Assembly (NCBI RefSeq): GCF_900696085.1
Contig: NZ_CAADFC020000016.1
Coordinates: 124,001-188,000 of the forward strand
Source: Bradyrhizobium ivorense
Lineage (GTDB): Bacteria > Pseudomonadota > Alphaproteobacteria > Rhizobiales > Xanthobacteraceae
DNA: 64,000 bases
Direction of reading: 5' to 3'
This document shows positions 9,155-17,486 of the stretch, one piece after another. The position numbers were made by a program, and so were the translations under genes. The notes beneath the pieces are model-generated. The model saw only the letters and a list, made by a program, of their open reading frames with translations. It was not told the origin of the DNA and searched no databases. Every line of letters starts with the position of its first letter. The stretch's first letter is position 1.

Positions 9155-12100
9155 TACGCCGCCCCCAACAACTCAACCAAATCCCTCGGCGCGGCTTCGC
9201 CAGGCACCTCGGGAAGCTCGACGATATCCACCCCCAAGTCGGCGCATGCCGCAGCCAGCCTGTCCGGTACACGACCTGACACCGCGAGCACCTGAAAGCT
9301 TGGCCAATAAAGCTCGTATAAAGTGCCGTCGACCTTGCGCGGGGATGGTGCTGGCAATCCCCACCGGCCTATCGCACCAATCCAGCCGCTCGCGGCCTCC
9401 ACCGGCTCTGCCTGCACGACCTCAGGCTCTGCAAGCTGGCAGAGAAAGGCCGTGACCTCCGCGTCTCGACGATCGATCAGATTATGGTCGGGCTGGTTGA
9501 AGTAGGAGAGCAGGCAGCGGTAACAGCCAGCGACACAAGCATCCGACCGCTCCTTTAGCCCAGTCCCGTCCGGCGCGAAATCATAGTGCATGAGATCCAG
9601 CGCCTGACGGGCGATCTCCGCCGTTCGGCGCGGATCGGAGACAAGGCGGTTCAGAACACCTGCTCCCCCCTCGGTCGCCTCGTAAAGCAGGATTGCCTTG
9701 CGGTCCTCGCGCGCAGGCAACGGCTCGCCCAAGAGCTCGCCTTCTTCAAGCTCGGCAACAATCTGGATGCCTCGCAGAAGAGCGTGCTGCAGGGTTGCCA
9801 TTTGCCGCTCGTCAAAATTTGCAAGCGGCCGTACCAGAAGCGCGTTCTTATGGTCCTCGACGATCGGCACGATCCGCTGCGACTTCGGGACCGTGACATC
9901 CATGTCATCATCATCCCCGCCGTTGAGCGTATCCTTTACCCATCGGCCTGACGTCGGATCGATGCAGAACCCATTTATCGACTTGGACTTCCGACGGCGA
10001 AGTCCCTTGTTGACGCGCGATAGCTTCGCGCGCGCGCCATAATCGAGAAGCAGCAACGGCCCTGCTTCCGAACGCAAGGTGAGCGTGCGGATATCGGGAA
10101 CGCCCTTTTCGAATTGCCACTGGAAAACGGTCTGGATCTCAAAGCCGCGCCTTTGCCGGTCTTCATCATTCGCCGTGATCCGAGACGACGGTGCGGTTTC
10201 GACATTGTCGATCCGATAGACATTGTCGAGCCGATCCACACCGGCCAACGACGCGCCGCACGCGTGGCATCGCTCGAGCTTGTCATCAGTGTGAGCCGCT
10301 CCGCACTCGCCGCATAGGATGAGGCTCGTGGTTGCCAGTTTGCCATCGTCGAGGCGACCGTGCGCCGGCAGCTTCGCACGGACAACCCGGTAGGCGCGCC
10401 CCTCGTGATAAATCAGGCTGTTGGGACCGAACTCGGAAATGGCGAGAAAACGCGGCCTTTGCAGCACGGCCGCACGTTTGGTCGCAGGGATGAAAGCATA
10501 GAGCGGGAGACGCGGGAAATTGTACCCCGGCAGAAATCCTTCGGTCGCCAGATATCGATAAGTGTAAAAATCGGAGCCGTTCGAAGCCTGTCCGCGCTCG
10601 AGCATGTCAAGTTCTTCAGTCGCCCGGAAATGGCGGCGCGCAGCCTCTTTGCGTTCGCCCGGTTTGAAGGACGTCTTCTGCTGGATTTGATGCGCCTCAT
10701 CCTGCTCACGGCGTGCGCTTCGGTAGAGCTCCCGCCACCGACTGAAGCTGCTTGCGAAATTCTGCGCAGCTTCCCGGTTGGTTTCATCAACGAAGGCATC
10801 GATATCGGCCAGCCACGGAGCGTCGGCTAACTCGACCGCACTGACAGTCTGATCAAGAAGGCGGCGCATCGTCGGCTTTGCGGCTCCGCTTGCGGCAAGC
10901 TTTTCGAACGCCGCTTGGATTGGATCGGAGATCGGCATCTCCGGTGTTGCCATGTTCAAGTTTTCAGGGATGGCTGGCTTCAGCGGCACCACGGCAGCCG
11001 CCAGCCATTCGGCATGGAGGTGGCTCCGCAGCAGATCTCGATTGGCAAGATCGAGGGCTGGCGGCTTCACCACGCCCGCGACAAGCCCCTGCCGATTATT
11101 GAAGTAATATTGGTCGTGGGGGGACTGCGCAGCGCAATAGGTCACGACCAGCGCTGCTTGACCACTGCGGCCAGCACGGCCGGCTCGCTGCACATAATTT
11201 GCCGGTGTTGGCGGTGCGTTCCGAAGAAAGACAGCGTTCAGCGCGCTGATATCAACACCGAGCTCCATCGTGGGAGAGCAGAACAGCGCCGGGAGGAAAC
11301 TCGCGGGTTCGCCTTCCTGGCGCATTTCGTCCCGGTTCTGGGCGATCCTTTCGATATCTGACTTCCCGAACCGGAACCGATCTTCACGCCAAGCACGAAC
11401 TTTCTGGTCGACCTGGGCGGTATGCTCCCGAGCCTCGAAGGCGAAAGGCAGGTTGCCCTCCTGCGCTAGCATCTCCGCAACATCCTCGTAGAGCGCCCGG
11501 AAAAAGGGATTTTCGCGTTTCCCATCGGCCCTCTTGGTCGCCGGAAAGAGGCGCAAGGCGGTCGATGACAGGCGCCACGCAGGAGCTTCTCCGCCAGTGA
11601 CGACCCGCCGGACGACCTGGTGGTTTTCGGCCGCACGCAGGAGCGTGGCGATAACATCGTCATACTCTTTGACCGGGAGCTGCTCCCCCCACAGATCCTT
11701 GCTGCGCAGGGCCTTACCCAACGCCGTCCGCCAGCCTGCTCGTACAATCAGTACATCTTCCGCCGCGCTGATCTCCGCCTTGCTCGGTGGATCGAGCATC
11801 AGGAATCCGGCCTGCCGCAGTTCCTGTTCTTCGTTCTGATCGATCAGCCAGGGATCGCGCAGGTGATTTCTGGAGGTCTCGGCGACCTGCAATATCCGCT
11901 GGCGATCCAACGCTTCGGTGGCGATCGCAAGGCCACGACGCATATAGTCGAAAAGCAGCGTGAAGAGCCGGGCCCGTAATTGGGGCGTGCTGGCCGCCAG
12001 TCGCGGATTGTCGGAAAACTCCTCGTCATCGCTTGCGAGTTCACTCAGTCCCGGAAACCGCACCTCCACGAGGCCGGCTTCTTCGAGATTGGGATTTGTG

Positions 12101-14301
12101 AAGCGCCAACCCTTCCGGAGATCCGCCCATACACGATGTGCCAAGATCGACGTCAGCACTTCCTCAGCGGCCTGCCGGTTGTGGAATCCCTTTACGCGCG
12201 GGTCGGCCATCCAATCGGAGAGCCGCTCAGACTCCTCCAAATCGAAGCCAAGCGCCTTGCGAACAGCCTCCCCGAACCGAACGTCGGCGAGGCCCTTTTC
12301 GCCTGCGTCCCGCACGGCACGTAAGATACCGCCACGGAGCAAGCTGACGAAAATGAAGTCGTTGAAATGCCCCGCCTGCAGGGCCGCATCTTGCCGATTG
12401 TCTGTGAAGCCCAGCAGCTTACGCGTGCTTTCCTCAAGTGTCCCGTCGGCTTCCATCCAAGCCAGGATGGTCGAGACGATGAGCGTCGTCGCCGAACTAC
12501 GGCCTTCAGCCGACAAGCCCGCAAGCTTATTGATGTCGCGTGCCTGTTGAGGCGGCTGATGGCGGCAATGGGGACAGAAGCGATATTTGCCGCTGAAGAA
12601 CCAGGCTGGCACCCCATCGTCGCCGAGCGACCCATCAGGCTTCACAAAAAGAAGTTGCCCCTCATGCTTGCCGCGGTGCCCTCCTTTAAGGCGTTCCTGG
12701 CCTGCCGGCGTGGTTTCCTGCCAATCGTCCGGATAGTCAGCGACAGCGCCGCCGAACTGAAAGTCGGCATTGACCGCGGGAATTAGGAAGCCGGTTCGTG
12801 AGCCGTCCGGTTCTGCGTCTTCACTCGCCGGCTCATCGATGGCCCGCGCAAGAACCCGGATACCATCGAGCGCATTTTCAATGCGGACGCTATGGTGTTC
12901 CTGGCCACATTCTCGGCAAAAGAAGACCGGATATAAGCGAGCATTCGGATCGGAGGGATGAAAGACCTGCCCGTCCAACACGACACGCCGGCCGCTGGCA
13001 GATTCGATTGTTGCGTAGGCATGCCCAGCGCCGGAAATAAAGCGATGAAGCTTAAACGCCAGAAATGCACGGTCGCTGACGCCGCCGCGAAGATCCTCGC
13101 GGCGGCCCATCAACGACAGCATCCCCGCGAGAGCGCTCCTGCATTCCTCTGAGGGAATCTTCGTCTGGGCTGCCAGTTTGGAGGTCGCGTCGCTCAACGT
13201 CATCGGGGGGCGACGACGTAGTTTTTCGCCTTCAGCGAGTCCAATCTCAGTCTCTATCCAGCAGGCAAGCGGATTGCTGTACAGCTCCTTGTCCCTGAGC
13301 CCGGCAGGGATTGGCGACCGGACCGCGTCGACGAGTGTTGCTCCGAGGCTTGTGCTGTTGATGCGGGGATCCGTCGCCCGGGCAAGATTTTCGTCGATGA
13401 TCGAAGCCGAACTCAGTTCCTCCCCGAAAACTAGCTTGCCGACACGAGCAACGGCACCTGCTCGCTCGATCTCATCCTGCGCGCTCGACATCGTCGCCGA
13501 GGTGCCGATGCAGAGCAGCTTGCCCTCTTTAACGAGGCGGTCCTTGACGCGCCGCACCAGCATCGCAACGTCTGCGCCCTGCCGGCCGCGATAGGTGTGC
13601 AATTCGTCAAGCACCAGGAAATCCAAGCCGCACGCGTTGGCGATGACGGCGCGATCGAGCTCGTCCTGACGCGTCATGAGCAATTCAAGCATCATGAAGT
13701 TCGTGAGCAAGATATCGGGCTTGGCCTTGGCGATGGCCTGTCGCTCCGCATCGCTTTCCTGGCCCGTGTAGCGACCAAAGGTCGGGCGTAGCTCCTCTTC
13801 GACCCCTGAGCCGCCGATGAACTTTTCGAGCTCCTCAAGTTGGCTGTTGGCCAAGGCGTTCATGGGATAGATGATGATCGCGCGCGTCCGCTGGGCCTCG
13901 CCTGCGCGCCGCGCGCGCACGACTGCATCGACGATGGGCAGGAAGAAGCAGAGCGATTTTCCCGACCCCGTACCGGTTGTGACGATGAAACTCTCACCAT
14001 TGCGCGCCTTCGCGACAGCACGCTCCTGGTGGCGGTGAAGTTTGATCGGCGCTCGGTCAGGACCGCTGGCGAATATATTGCTGAGGGCCGGATCCAACAC
14101 GCCTTGAGCGACAAGCTGATCGACAGAATGACCGGCCTCGAAATGCGGATTGATGGTAATGAGCGGCTCCGGCCAAAAACGCTGCTCATTATATGCAGCA
14201 TCGACCTGAGCGCGGATTTCCGGCGCGTGAATCTCCGAAAAGGATCGTGCGAACGACTCGTATCGCTCTATCAACGCTTGATCGAGATCGAATATATCCA
14301 C
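9154..14301 (-). CDS. Giant SF2 helicase fused to DUF1998/MZB zinc domain (DrmA+DrmB or DruE-like), 1715 aa
   Basis: The first RecA lobe has TGTGSGKS at 109-116 and a DELH box at 232-235. A central part contains CxxC pairs (FFCRECGQ, RFCPHC) and LLGFTDNRQDAALQ. The second lobe has SPTMELGVDISAL and NYVQRAGRAGRSGQ. The C-terminal part carries CGECG...CHACG and then ACVAGCYRCLLSYFNQPDH, the four-cysteine MZB/DUF1998 signature. In DISARM the helicase (DrmA) and DUF1998 protein (DrmB) are separate; in Druantia DruE combines them in one large protein. The protein therefore mixes both systems. Start is GTG at 14301 with an AGGGGG ribosome-binding site, 40 nt after the AbiEii stop. The probable role is nucleic-acid translocation in phage or plasmid defence. 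Confidence 0.85.
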   Translation of the reverse strand: MDIFDLDQALIERYESFARSFSEIHAPEIRAQVDAAYNEQRFWPEPLITINPHFEAGHSVDQLVAQGVLDPALSNIFASGPDRAPIKLHRHQERAVAKARNGESFIVTTGTGSGKSLCFFLPIVDAVVRARRAGEAQRTRAIIIYPMNALANSQLEELEKFIGGSGVEEELRPTFGRYTGQESDAERQAIAKAKPDILLTNFMMLELLMTRQDELDRAVIANACGLDFLVLDELHTYRGRQGADVAMLVRRVKDRLVKEGKLLCIGTSATMSSAQDEIERAGAVARVGKLVFGEELSSASIIDENLARATDPRINSTSLGATLVDAVRSPIPAGLRDKELYSNPLACWIETEIGLAEGEKLRRRPPMTLSDATSKLAAQTKIPSEECRSALAGMLSLMGRREDLRGGVSDRAFLAFKLHRFISGAGHAYATIESASGRRVVLDGQVFHPSDPNARLYPVFFCRECGQEHHSVRIENALDGIRVLARAIDEPASEDAEPDGSRTGFLIPAVNADFQFGGAVADYPDDWQETTPAGQERLKGGHRGKHEGQLLFVKPDGSLGDDGVPAWFFSGKYRFCPHCRHQPPQQARDINKLAGLSAEGRSSATTLIVSTILAWMEADGTLEESTRKLLGFTDNRQDAALQAGHFNDFIFVSLLRGGILRAVRDAGEKGLADVRFGEAVRKALGFDLEESERLSDWMADPRVKGFHNRQAAEEVLTSILAHRVWADLRKGWRFTNPNLEEAGLVEVRFPGLSELASDDEEFSDNPRLAASTPQLRARLFTLLFDYMRRGLAIATEALDRQRILQVAETSRNHLRDPWLIDQNEEQELRQAGFLMLDPPSKAEISAAEDVLIVRAGWRTALGKALRSKDLWGEQLPVKEYDDVIATLLRAAENHQVVRRVVTGGEAPAWRLSSTALRLFPATKRADGKRENPFFRALYEDVAEMLAQEGNLPFAFEAREHTAQVDQKVRAWREDRFRFGKSDIERIAQNRDEMRQEGEPASFLPALFCSPTMELGVDISALNAVFLRNAPPTPANYVQRAGRAGRSGQAALVVTYCAAQSPHDQYYFNNRQGLVAGVVKPPALDLANRDLLRSHLHAEWLAAAVVPLKPAIPENLNMATPEMPISDPIQAAFEKLAASGAAKPTMRRLLDQTVSAVELADAPWLADIDAFVDETNREAAQNFASSFSRWRELYRSARREQDEAHQIQQKTSFKPGERKEAARRHFRATEELDMLERGQASNGSDFYTYRYLATEGFLPGYNFPRLPLYAFIPATKRAAVLQRPRFLAISEFGPNSLIYHEGRAYRVVRAKLPAHGRLDDGKLATTSLILCGECGAAHTDDKLERCHACGASLAGVDRLDNVYRIDNVETAPSSRITANDEDRQRRGFEIQTVFQWQFEKGVPDIRTLTLRSEAGPLLLLDYGARAKLSRVNKGLRRRKSKSINGFCIDPTSGRWVKDTLNGGDDDDMDVTVPKSQRIVPIVEDHKNALLVRPLANFDERQMATLQHALLRGIQIVAELEEGELLGEPLPAREDRKAILLYEATEGGAGVLNRLVSDPRRTAEIARQALDLMHYDFAPDGTGLKERSDACVAGCYRCLLSYFNQPDHNLIDRRDAEVTAFLCQLAEPEVVQAEPVEAASGWIGAIGRWGLPAPSPRKVDGTLYELYWPSFQVLAVSGRVPDRLAAACADLGVDIVELPEVPGEAAPRDLVELLGAA

Positions 14302-14341
14302 GATGCCCCCTCTTCAGTCATCTCCAAAGGAGATATCTGAA

Positions 14342-15226
14342 TTACAACTTTGAACTATTATTATTTGAGCCGCGCGCTTGTATAGCGTGCGGCATTAGAA
14401 ACTCGGCCAAGCTGGTCACGACATCTTCCAAGCTTCCCGGATCGGCGGAAACGTCCCTGACAAAGGCGTTCCACTGTCGCTGTTTTTGTTCATCGTTGGC
14501 GAACGCCGACGTCAGGGCATCGGGCAAATCGGCAGGAACCGCTGTCTCGCGCCGGGCAAACGTTGCAGCGATCGCGCGAGCGAGCCTGTCGCCGGCGAAA
14601 TCGAATGACTTGCTGAGGATCCAGATGTCGTAGAAATCCTTCATACGACTGTTCGCGCGTCCGAGCGCGACCATCGCCTGAAACTTCTCAGCAATAATAG
14701 TTTCACGCGCGTATGCACGCAGACGCGGCGCCGGAAACGCCAGCATGGACGGGTAGTCGAGCATCTCTGCCCCTGGCTCCATCGCGTCGCCGAAGCCGAT
14801 GTCGATCGTCAGGTTGATCCTGGCGCCGCTGATCGAGGCGGTTGTCCGCAGCCTCAGCCCGCCATACTCGAGCTCTTCGCGAATGCGATCGACGCGAAGG
14901 GCGTCGACGTCAAATTCCACACCATCATCATCGTTGAGCGCCAGGATGTCCCGAAATGTCCCGAGCATCGCCTCAGGTTCAGGGTCACCAAACCCCAACA
15001 GATCGAGATCACGCGTGCCGCGATGTGGATCCTCGAACCAACTCATCATCAGCATCGCGCCTTTCAGAACGAAGCGGTCCGCATGCGGTGATTGGCTGAG
15101 CCGGAAGAGGAGCCGTTCGAGCGCAAAGCGCGTTAAGACAAGATCAAAGCTCTGGCCACTTGCCTTGGCGACCTGCAGGAGGCGGGCGCGCACCGAAGCG
15201 CCGATATTTTTGAGCTCCTTAGCCAT
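14342..15226 (-). CDS. AbiEii-family nucleotidyltransferase toxin, 294 aa
   Basis: The protein has the AbiEii/AbiGii toxin layout. LKGAML near residue 54 precedes RGTRDLDL near 69-76, the nucleotidyltransferase metal-binding DxD, followed by TIDIGFGD and the conserved ETIIAEKFQAMV...MKDFYDIW region. These toxins modify tRNA or nucleotides and cause growth arrest, giving abortive infection or element stability. The start overlaps the AbiEi stop by 8 nt. A helicase gene follows after only 40 nt, so the toxin-antitoxin pair probably heads the defence operon. A short inverted repeat (ATCTCC-AAA-GGAGAT) lies in that 40-nt gap. Confidence 0.88.
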   Translation of the reverse strand: MAKELKNIGASVRARLLQVAKASGQSFDLVLTRFALERLLFRLSQSPHADRFVLKGAMLMMSWFEDPHRGTRDLDLLGFGDPEPEAMLGTFRDILALNDDDGVEFDVDALRVDRIREELEYGGLRLRTTASISGARINLTIDIGFGDAMEPGAEMLDYPSMLAFPAPRLRAYARETIIAEKFQAMVALGRANSRMKDFYDIWILSKSFDFAGDRLARAIAATFARRETAVPADLPDALTSAFANDEQKQRQWNAFVRDVSADPGSLEDVVTSLAEFLMPHAIQARGSNNNSSKL

Positions 15227-15836
15227 TGGCGGTCAGCGCCTCGAGATAAGGTCGAATGACCGTCGCGATCGCTCCTCGCTCCGCTTGCCTGACGATTTCG
15301 CCAGGGGTTGTCTTGCGTTGACGCAGCGCCTCCTGGAGACCTTCAATCGCCACCGACAGGCCGATCTTGTTGCGATACCGGAAGCAGTCGGCGATTGTCT
15401 TCGCGACCTCAAAGACCTTTACGGGCACCCCCTCGACGGTATGGGATTCAACGCCCTCCGTGAGCAGACGGTCCGTGAACCGCACCAGCCGAACCGGTGT
15501 GCCATCTGCTTTTGGGGCCCAATCCTTTTGGCCGATGGCGATCCACACTTGCCTCGGGAGCTGATCGGTAAGCTGATGGAACGCCAGAGCCGAGACGAGA
15601 CAGACTACGCCCTTAGGCACGCGTTTCGCCGCCTCTGCGAGGCTGTGGTGGGCGTCGAGAAGCGCATCCGGGAGCTGATAAAGCCCCCGTGCAAGCCGGA
15701 GCACCTCTCCATCTCGCTCCATGCGGCTCATGGTGGCCGCGGTCACCCCCTCCGCGCGCAGTTCCGCCAGACGAGCGATACCGCGCGCTTTCAGCACGGT
15801 GTGGGCAATTCGGCGCTGGGATGCGGGCTCGGGCAA
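15219..15836 (-). CDS. AbiEi-family antitoxin / transcriptional regulator, about 205 aa
   Basis: The N-terminal winged-helix segment (ARLAELRAEGVTAATMSRMERDGEVLRLARGLYQLP) and the body (VPKGVVCLVSALAFHQL, VESHTVEGVPVKVFEVAKTIADCFRYR) match the AbiEi antitoxin family, which represses its own promoter and neutralises AbiEii. The reading frame reaches a TTG at 15836 without a good ribosome-binding site, and no suitable ATG lies nearby. The real start may therefore be another alternative codon slightly upstream, or the mRNA may be leaderless. It is the first gene of the minus-strand operon, so its autoregulation could set expression of the helicases and methylase too. Confidence 0.82.
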   Translation of the reverse strand: MPEPASQRRIAHTVLKARGIARLAELRAEGVTAATMSRMERDGEVLRLARGLYQLPDALLDAHHSLAEAAKRVPKGVVCLVSALAFHQLTDQLPRQVWIAIGQKDWAPKADGTPVRLVRFTDRLLTEGVESHTVEGVPVKVFEVAKTIADCFRYRNKIGLSVAIEGLQEALRQRKTTPGEIVRQAERGAIATVIRPYLEALTANG

Positions 15837-16062
15837 GATACGTAGGCTCGGAGTGTGAGGTCTATTATCCGAGGATTTGTATCACCATCCACATGCCGTG
15901 AAAAGGTGCAAAAACCGAAAGGCTTGTTCCACAAGGAGACGATCGTCAGCCGGGGAAAGCCTTCCCCTGCGTCCGAGCCCGCGGTCTCGGCCGACCCCTT
16001 CTGCAGGGCCTGCCGCCCCGCAACGCCCCGCAAGAGAGTGAGAGTGCAGACCGAGTTTTCGT
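15837..16062. promoter_or_regulatory. Divergent intergenic region between AbiE/defence operon and DUF932 gene
   Basis: About 230 bp separate the leftward defence operon from the rightward maintenance genes. It must hold both promoters. I see no open frame of note. The right-hand end carries GAGTGAGAG and TTCGTGACGGG, the same two blocks that precede the parB-like gene. Confidence 0.5.
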
Positions 16063-16102
16063 GACGGGTTGAGGGCTGGGAGAGAGGCTTCCAGCGCCCG
16101 TC
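16063..16102 (+). ncRNA. Structured leader motif 1, copy A (upstream of DUF932 gene)
   Basis: Outer stem GACGGG (16063-16068) pairs with CCCGTC (16097-16102). Inner stem GCTGG (16075-16079) pairs with CCAGC (16091-16095), with an 11-nt loop GAGAGAGGCTT. A GGAG ribosome-binding site follows immediately and the ATG is 13 nt after the stem. The second copy before the ParB-like gene keeps the outer stem and the loop exactly, while the inner stem changes on both sides. That pattern indicates a selected RNA structure. Confidence 0.75.
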
Positions 16103-16115
16103 ATGGAGACGACCC

Positions 16116-17312
16116 ATGACTCAGGTGGAAATTCTGGACACCGCTCGCGAACACGTCGGCGGCTACAAGGTGGACGTGAGCCGCGGCCAGCGTGTCGGCC
16201 GCGTTTCCTCGGAGTGGTTCGCGCGGCCGGCGGACGAGCGTTACCTATCCCTGTCCGACCTCCACGCTGCGGTGCGCGGCCGGGCCGAGCACAGCCGGAC
16301 CCGGACGGTGGAGAGCGCGGCGATCCGCGTGGAGGCCAGCCGCGACGACGCCGAGCGCTTGGCGCTGATGCTGCCGGGCTCCGACACGCCGATCGCTCCG
16401 ACCCACTGGAGCTTCGGCCAGCTCGCCGGCCTGGTCGGCGCGCCGGCGGCCTATCTGCGTCAGCTTCCTGCGCCGCTGGCTGGCATCAACCTGCAGTATG
16501 GGCTGACCTCCCATCGCGCCGAGCAGGTGAAGACGCTGGAGATCGAAGACGGTCGTGTCGAACTGCGGGCCGTCACCGGCCCCGACTACGGCCGCATCTT
16601 CGACCACGAACTGGTCGCCGCGGTTCAGCGCATCGCCGGCAACGGCACGGGTGATACCCGTTGGAAAGTGCCGGGGGTGCTCGACTGGTCGACCGGGATC
16701 TACAATCCGCGCGTCGATATCACCCAGGACACCACGACGCTCTACGCCTCCGATCGCGACGTCTTCCTCTTCCTGGTCGACGACCTCAATCCGATCGAGG
16801 CCGGGCGTCTTCCCGACGGCTCGCCGGACCTCTACTTCCGCGGCTTCTACTGCTGGAATTCCGAGGTGGGTGCGAAGACGCTCGGCATGGCGAGCTTCTA
16901 TCTCCGCGCCGTTTGCCAGAACCGCAATCTCTGGGGCGTCGAGGATTTCGAGGAGATCACGATCCGCCATTCCAAATACGCTGCCTCGCGGTTCGCGCAT
17001 GAGGCGGCTTCGGCGCTGACCCGCTTCGCCAACTCCTCGCCGTTGCCTTTCGTCAACGGTATCAAGGCGGCGCGGGAGAAGATCGTCGCGCGAAACGACG
17101 AGGACCGCAGCGATTTCCTGCGCAAGCGCGGATTTTCCAAGAGCGAGACGGCAAAGATCATTGAGACCGTCCTGGCCGAAGAGGGGCGCAAGCCCGAAAG
17201 CGTCTTCGATTTCGTCCAGGGCATCACCGCTGTCGCGCGAGACAAGACCCAGCAGGACGCGCGGCTCGACCTGGAGGCGCGGGCGAAGAAGCTGCTCGAC
17301 CGGGCGGCCTGA
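16116..17312 (+). CDS. DUF932 domain protein, 398 aa
   Basis: A soluble protein with the DUF932 pattern: FARPADERYLSLSDLH near the N-terminus, the central SSHRAEQVKTL-type region (here LTSHRAEQVKTLEIED), and RGFYCWNSEVGAKTLGMASFYLRAVCQNRNLWG, a highly conserved block in homologues on alphaproteobacterial plasmids and ICEs. The biochemical function is unknown; some relatives are phage or plasmid proteins. It stands first in the maintenance region and shares its 5' leader structure with the parB-like gene downstream. The start is fixed by the GGAG site after the leader hairpin. Confidence 0.85.
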   Translation: MTQVEILDTAREHVGGYKVDVSRGQRVGRVSSEWFARPADERYLSLSDLHAAVRGRAEHSRTRTVESAAIRVEASRDDAERLALMLPGSDTPIAPTHWSFGQLAGLVGAPAAYLRQLPAPLAGINLQYGLTSHRAEQVKTLEIEDGRVELRAVTGPDYGRIFDHELVAAVQRIAGNGTGDTRWKVPGVLDWSTGIYNPRVDITQDTTTLYASDRDVFLFLVDDLNPIEAGRLPDGSPDLYFRGFYCWNSEVGAKTLGMASFYLRAVCQNRNLWGVEDFEEITIRHSKYAASRFAHEAASALTRFANSSPLPFVNGIKAAREKIVARNDEDRSDFLRKRGFSKSETAKIIETVLAEEGRKPESVFDFVQGITAVARDKTQQDARLDLEARAKKLLDRAA

Positions 17313-17430
17313 TACCCGGAAAGCCGGAGATGCGGAACGGCGTGTCTCCGGCTTCGTGCCTTTCCGTTTCTCCTGATCGTCGGTTCTGCGGCGCTGTCCT
17401 CCAGAGTGAGAGGGCGGCGCTGCGCTTCGT

Positions 17431-17471
17431 GACGGGTTGGAGGCCGAGAGAGAGGCTTTCGGCCGCCCGTC
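17431..17471 (+). ncRNA. Structured leader motif 1, copy B (upstream of ParB-like gene)
   Basis: Outer stem GACGGG (17431-17436) pairs with CCCGTC (17466-17471). Inner stem GGCCGA (17442-17447) pairs with TCGGCC (17459-17464), enclosing the loop GAGAGAGGCTT (17448-17458), identical to copy A. GAGTGAGAG and TTCGTGACGGG precede it in both copies. A GGAG site lies 3 nt after the stem and the ATG at 17487. Confidence 0.75.
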
Positions 17472-17486
17472 GCGGAGTATCATCCC

